Source of the DNA: Fibrobacter sp. UWB4
GTDB taxonomy: Bacteria > Fibrobacterota > Fibrobacteria > Fibrobacterales > Fibrobacteraceae
Length of the DNA stretch: 64,000 bases
Reading direction: 5' to 3'
Assembly: GCF_002210345.1 (NCBI RefSeq)
Contig: NZ_MWQI01000001.1
Location: 1,116,001 to 1,180,000, forward strand
The notes below the pieces were generated by a model that had not been told where the DNA came from, did not search any database, and saw only the letters and a program-made list of their open reading frames with translations. Shown piece after piece: positions 60,770-64,000 of the stretch. Each line of letters starts with the position of its first letter. Position 1 is the stretch's first letter. A program made the translations under genes and the position numbers.

Positions 60770-62353
60770 TTATTCACCACTATTTTTCACCGCAATCCTC
60801 CCCTGCGGCTTTCGGTAAGCTTCGGGGATTTCGTCACCCAAGCTTTTCAAAAATTTCACCATGGCATCGCTATCGGTCATGACCTTATCCATGACGATTT
60901 CACTTTCGCGGAATGCCGTAATTTCACCGCCTTCGTACGCCACATAAGACGACAATCCGACCGTATAAAGCGCATTTTCATCAATAGCGACAAAACCTTT
61001 ATCAGTTTCCACTTGAACATTTTCAATGCGCACTCGCGTTGCTGCGATTTCCGATTTTTCAACGACAACCGTATAACGTAAGCCCGAAACTTGCAAGAAT
61101 CCGCCGGATTCCTCAGGCAATTTCGAAGCGCCTTGTGCAAGCGCCTCCTTAATTTGGCGCCCAGTCGCACGAATCAAGCACATTCCGTTTGCAAAAGGCA
61201 TCACATTCAGAATGTCTTGATATTTCACTGCGCCCGCAGGGATCGTCACGCGGACACTCCCGCCATTTTCGATTCCAATTTGCGCCCCCACAGAAAAACG
61301 CATGGCATCGGCCGCCAAGTCGCCCAAGTTTGTTTCGCCCTTGCGAACCAAACGCTTTCCGTCATCACCATTGATCGTCAAATCAAATTTCGTATTCGAG
61401 ACAACCTTCTGTAAATCGGCGGCAGTCAATGCAAGCAAGCTATCGTGAACAGCCGCGACTTTACGGTTCACAGCAACTACACTATCCATCGAAATCAACC
61501 GAGAATGGGATTTCCCGTCGGGATAAATATCCAGCATTCCGACATTCTGGAATTTTGTTCCCGTCTGCGACACAAGAACACTGTCGCCATCAGAATTTAA
61601 AACAAATTTTTCACCAACAATACTATGCGAATGTCCGTCTAGCACAGCGTCAATCCCCGTCGTTTTCTGGACAACCTCAACGGAACTCACCGGCGGCACA
61701 AACCCCAAGTGCGAAAGCAAAATCACGTAATCTGCGCCTGCTTTACGCGCATCATCAACCGCCAACTGCACCAAATTGAAAATATCCTTTGCAGGAATGT
61801 CATACAAAGTCTTTAGCGATTCATCCGTAAACGCGTAAGCCTCCCCCACTAAAGTTTGCGGTGTCAGCACTCCGACAAATGCAATCTTTTTTGCGCCAAT
61901 CTGCTTTAAAACATAGGGCTTAAACAGCGGCGTCAAAGTTCCTTTCTGCACAAGGTTCGCACAAACAATTGCTGCGTTCATGGAATCAGAAAGTTCCATC
62001 AAGCGCGGAATCTTATAATCAAATTCATGGTTACCAAGCGTCACGACATCGTAACCGACTGCGTTCATCATGGATACAACATAGCCGCCACGAGAGATGC
62101 TCCCCATCGCACCGCCCTGCAAAAAATCGCCAGAGGAAACCGTCACGACATCAGCCGTATCCGCAATCGCATCACGAAGGCCTGCAAACTTTGCATAGCC
62201 CTCCATATTGCAATGAACATCGTTTTCGTAAACGACAACAATACTCCGGGGCGAAGCCAAAACCTGTTTATCGCCCGACACCTGAGGCTGTTTCCCTGAA
62301 CAAGAAAACACGCCAAAAACAACCAAAGGCAACAAGTACTTTAGCTTATTCAT
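60770..62353 (-). CDS. Lipoprotein 5'-nucleotidase / metallophosphatase
   Basis: 527 residues. Lipobox FSC (Cys18). Calcineurin-like phosphatase domain (~40-300): VVVYENDVHCNMEGY (metal-binding NDxH), VVTVSSGDFLQGG, VTLGNHEFDYKI, ILLSHLG, DAVLDGHSHSIVG. A C-terminal 5'-nucleotidase domain follows (~330-510, NLGDLAADAMRFSVGAQIGIENGGSVR). UshA-type enzymes hydrolyse extracytoplasmic nucleotides or UDP-sugars. GAGGGG before the ATG. Tail is basic (KPQGRIAVKNSGE). Confidence 0.9.
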   Translation of the reverse strand: MNKLKYLLPLVVFGVFSCSGKQPQVSGDKQVLASPRSIVVVYENDVHCNMEGYAKFAGLRDAIADTADVVTVSSGDFLQGGAMGSISRGGYVVSMMNAVGYDVVTLGNHEFDYKIPRLMELSDSMNAAIVCANLVQKGTLTPLFKPYVLKQIGAKKIAFVGVLTPQTLVGEAYAFTDESLKTLYDIPAKDIFNLVQLAVDDARKAGADYVILLSHLGFVPPVSSVEVVQKTTGIDAVLDGHSHSIVGEKFVLNSDGDSVLVSQTGTKFQNVGMLDIYPDGKSHSRLISMDSVVAVNRKVAAVHDSLLALTAADLQKVVSNTKFDLTINGDDGKRLVRKGETNLGDLAADAMRFSVGAQIGIENGGSVRVTIPAGAVKYQDILNVMPFANGMCLIRATGRQIKEALAQGASKLPEESGGFLQVSGLRYTVVVEKSEIAATRVRIENVQVETDKGFVAIDENALYTVGLSSYVAYEGGEITAFRESEIVMDKVMTDSDAMVKFLKSLGDEIPEAYRKPQGRIAVKNSGE

Positions 62354-62385
62354 AACCCCTCTATAATTGCAAATTTTTGCCCGTA

Positions 62386-62907
62386 TTAAAGCTTTTCGGC
62401 AAATTCATTCATCGGCTTACGCAAGTCATGTCGCGGCGAAGGAACGCCATTGACCGGATCGGCATAGCCAATGTCCAAAAGGCAAGCAAGCTTGATGTTC
62501 GATTCAAAACCGAATTCATGTTCGATGTGGGAAGCGTTGAAGCCACGAGCCCAAAGCGTTGCAAGCCCGAGGTCAGTCGCCTGCATCATCATCGAAGTCG
62601 TAACAATGCTGGAATCCATGATACCGCTTTTGAAATCGTCCATATACGCGGTCGGTGAATAGACCTTATTGTCGTCATAGCAGACCATCAACACAACTGG
62701 AGCATTATACGCCATACGCGTGAGAGAACGGACCTTCTTGAGAGCTTCAGGGGACTGGAGAACCTTGACAAACACAGGCTGACCGTTTACCGCCGTCGGC
62801 GAGATGCGCCCCGCTTCGAGCACCTGCATCAGTTTTTCGGGTTCAACTTCCTGGTCGCTAAACGCACGGCAACTAAAACGATCTCTAGCCAAATCAATAA
62901 AAGACAT
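62386..62907 (-). CDS. Nitroreductase-family flavoprotein
   Basis: 173 residues. FMN-binding nitroreductase fold: RFSCRAFSDQEVEPEKLMQVLEAGRISPTAVNGQPV at the N-terminus, SIVTTSMMMQATDLGLATLWARGF in the middle, and LLDIGYADPVNGVPSPRHDLRKPMNEF at the C-terminus. NAD(P)H-dependent reduction of nitro or quinone-like compounds by family; physiological substrate unknown. AGAGG 6-7 nt before the ATG. Separated by 32 nt from the 5'-nucleotidase gene downstream. Confidence 0.92.
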   Translation of the reverse strand: MSFIDLARDRFSCRAFSDQEVEPEKLMQVLEAGRISPTAVNGQPVFVKVLQSPEALKKVRSLTRMAYNAPVVLMVCYDDNKVYSPTAYMDDFKSGIMDSSIVTTSMMMQATDLGLATLWARGFNASHIEHEFGFESNIKLACLLDIGYADPVNGVPSPRHDLRKPMNEFAEKL

Positions 62908-62947
62908 AAGTACCTCTGGTTTTATAACAATAATATAAGCAAATTGA

Positions 62948-63024
62948 GTTACCAGTTAATAGTTAGTAGTTACTAGAGATGTAAAAAAAGACACGTTTAT
63001 AAGAGATTGCCGCGCACTTCGTGC
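62948..63024. repeat. TAGTTAG heptad tract and small hairpin
   Basis: AGTTACCAGTTAATAGTTAGTAGTTACTAG units, then GCAC-TTC-GTGC (63014-63024), a slightly shorter version of the 5-3-5 hairpin. Confidence 0.55.
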
Positions 63025-63102
63025 TCACAAAGACTCCCCATCTTTCGTCTAATTTCTATATTGGCGCCCCTTCGGGCCGCATTTAGTACGGCTCGGCCAT
63101 GT

Positions 63103-63150
63103 CAAAGTAACAAGTTACTTTGCCGCGTCGCTCGCCTTTTACTAAATTTG
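63103..63150 (+). promoter_or_regulatory. metG promoter with palindromic operator-like site
   Basis: CAAAGTAAC-AA-GTTACTTTG (63103-63122) is a perfect 9-bp inverted repeat whose right end supplies TTTG (63119-63122). A 20-nt spacer leads to TAAATTTG (63143-63150), 5 nt before the metG ATG, giving TTTG-N20-TAnnTTTG as in Bacteroidota promoters. Outer arms ATTTAGTA / TACTAAAT (63081-63088 and 63141-63148) could form a larger structure. Confidence 0.55.
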
Positions 63151-63155
63151 CGCAC

Positions 63156-64000
63156 ATGAAAAATTTTTACGTCACCACTCCGATTTATTACGTCAATGAT
63201 GCCCCGCATATCGGGCATTCCTACACGACCGTTCTTGCTGATATCCTTACCCGCTTCCACAAGATCATCGGCTACCAGACATTTTTCTTGACCGGTACCG
63301 ACGAACACGGCCAGAAGGTGCAGCGCGCCGCTGCCAAGCGTAACGTGACTCCGCAAGAACACGTGGACGAATACTACCACCGCTTCGAAGACCTCTGGAA
63401 GAAGATGAACATCCAGAACGACTTCTTCATCCGCACAACGATGCCGGAACACAAGGCTTTTGTGCAGGAATGTTTGCAGAAGCTCTGGGACAAGGGCGAA
63501 ATTTACTCGAAGGAATACGAAGGCTGGTACTCCGTCGGCGAAGAACGCTTCTTCAGCGAAGACGAACTCGACGAAAACAAGTGCGATCCGATCAGCCATC
63601 GCCCGGTGGAATGGCTCAAGGAAAAGAACTACTTCTTCAAAATGGGTTCTTACCAGCAGAAGTTGATTGACTTCTTGGAAAGCCACAAGGACTGGATTGT
63701 GCCGGACTACCGCTGGAACGAAATCCGCGGATTCCTCCGCCAGCCGCTGAACGACCTCTGCATCAGCCGTCCGAAGATCCGCCTCAGCTGGGGCATTCCG
63801 CTGCCGTTCGACCCGGACTACGTGACTTACGTCTGGTTTGACGCTCTCCTCAACTATGTGAGCGCCTCCACCGCCTTCCACAAGACTTATGCTGACGGCA
63901 CTCCGATTTGGCCAGCCTCTTACCACCTCATCGGTAAGGACATTTTGACGACCCATAGCGTCTATTGGCCGACCATGCTCATGGCTCTCGACATTCCGCT
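63156..64000 (+). CDS. metG: Methionyl-tRNA synthetase (3' end beyond window)
   Basis: First ~281 residues present; the frame is open to the right edge. Class I synthetase charging tRNA-Met. Shows NFYVTTPIYYVNDAPHIGHSYTT (HIGH motif), FLTGTDEHGQKVQRAA, a connective peptide with GWYSVGEERFFSE and a single Cys region (ENKCDPISHRP), and ISRPKIRLSWGIPLPFDPDYVTYVWFDALLNYVSA. This is the type without the four-Cys zinc knuckle. No Shine-Dalgarno; the start is set by the TAAATTTG element, so the message is likely leaderless. The KMSKS motif lies outside the window. Confidence 0.96.
   Translation, partial: MKNFYVTTPIYYVNDAPHIGHSYTTVLADILTRFHKIIGYQTFFLTGTDEHGQKVQRAAAKRNVTPQEHVDEYYHRFEDLWKKMNIQNDFFIRTTMPEHKAFVQECLQKLWDKGEIYSKEYEGWYSVGEERFFSEDELDENKCDPISHRPVEWLKEKNYFFKMGSYQQKLIDFLESHKDWIVPDYRWNEIRGFLRQPLNDLCISRPKIRLSWGIPLPFDPDYVTYVWFDALLNYVSASTAFHKTYADGTPIWPASYHLIGKDILTTHSVYWPTMLMALDIP

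Noticed and set aside
62908-63155. T-box riboswitch before metG
   Set aside because: No T-box sequence or terminator; the promoter element lies 5 nt before the ATG, leaving no leader.
63102-63956. 284-codon minus-strand open frame at the right edge
   Set aside because: Antisense of metG, whose frame shows HIGH and other synthetase motifs but runs off the window.
1-64000. CRISPR arrays, tRNA or rRNA genes, phage or insertion sequences
   Set aside because: No evenly spaced identical repeats, no cloverleaf with CCA-end features in gaps, no transposase or phage-like proteins seen by reading; a covariance-model scan was not possible here.

Overview
The window looks like a chromosomal segment of a Fibrobacter species (Fibrobacterota, FCB group) close to the rumen cellulose degrader F. 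succinogenes. This is inferred from content, not from a database match. It carries secreted GH8, GH10 and GH43 enzymes, and the GH8 protein ends in a tail resembling a type IX secretion sorting domain. There are many short lipoproteins and outer-membrane proteins with DTVY-type segments, a polyprenyl-phosphate glycosylation locus, and leaderless genes with a TAnnTTTG promoter element like that of Bacteroidota. Gene density is high. I see no rRNA, tRNA, CRISPR array, prophage or insertion sequence.

Layout. 1-0.8 kb: 3' end of a secreted Cthe_2159-type beta-helix protein. 0.9-4.8 kb (minus): Trm112-like protein, TPR protein with an acidic repeat linker, pilT. 4.9-14.2 kb (minus): one long gene string ribE-ribBA-ribH-nusB-DUF2723 membrane protein-GT2-polyprenol-phosphate mannose synthase-GT2, i.e. 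riboflavin synthesis followed by a likely lipid-linked protein or envelope glycosylation module. 14.4-20.6 kb (minus): lipoprotein, small membrane protein, ribD, rhodanese lipoprotein, alpha/beta hydrolase, divergent dxs, zinc-ribbon membrane protein. 20.7-30.7 kb (minus): lipoprotein, EamA transporter, smc, envelope proteins, MBOAT acyltransferase. 31.1-33.3 kb (plus): ilvBN. 33.5-35.8 kb (plus): two paralogous Ser-rich lipoproteins translationally coupled to a radical SAM/SPASM enzyme. This is the best candidate for an undescribed modification system. 35.9-40.6 kb: GH8, three tandem outer-membrane proteins, a small acidic protein. 40.8-47.7 kb: gltBD behind a textbook sigma-54 promoter, with a divergent formate/nitrite-family channel. 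47.7-51.4 kb: GH43 and GH10. 51.6-57 kb: lipoprotein, TIGR01212 radical SAM, apt, an envelope gene pair, argH. 57.3-64 kb: purB, S8-like secreted protease, lipoprotein 5'-nucleotidase, nitroreductase, 5' end of metG.

Intergenic DNA is rich in structure. There are heptad-like tandem repeats (TAGGAAG, TAGTCAT and GAGACGA types), four of whose tracts carry a 13-nt hairpin with a 5-bp stem and 3-nt loop. A second dispersed family runs TGGATCCTTCG...CAGGATGACA. There are several strong terminators. Perfect palindromes sit on the purB ribosome-binding site and on the metG promoter. About ten genes lack a Shine-Dalgarno sequence and have a -10-like box 5-8 nt before the start codon, which suggests leaderless transcripts.
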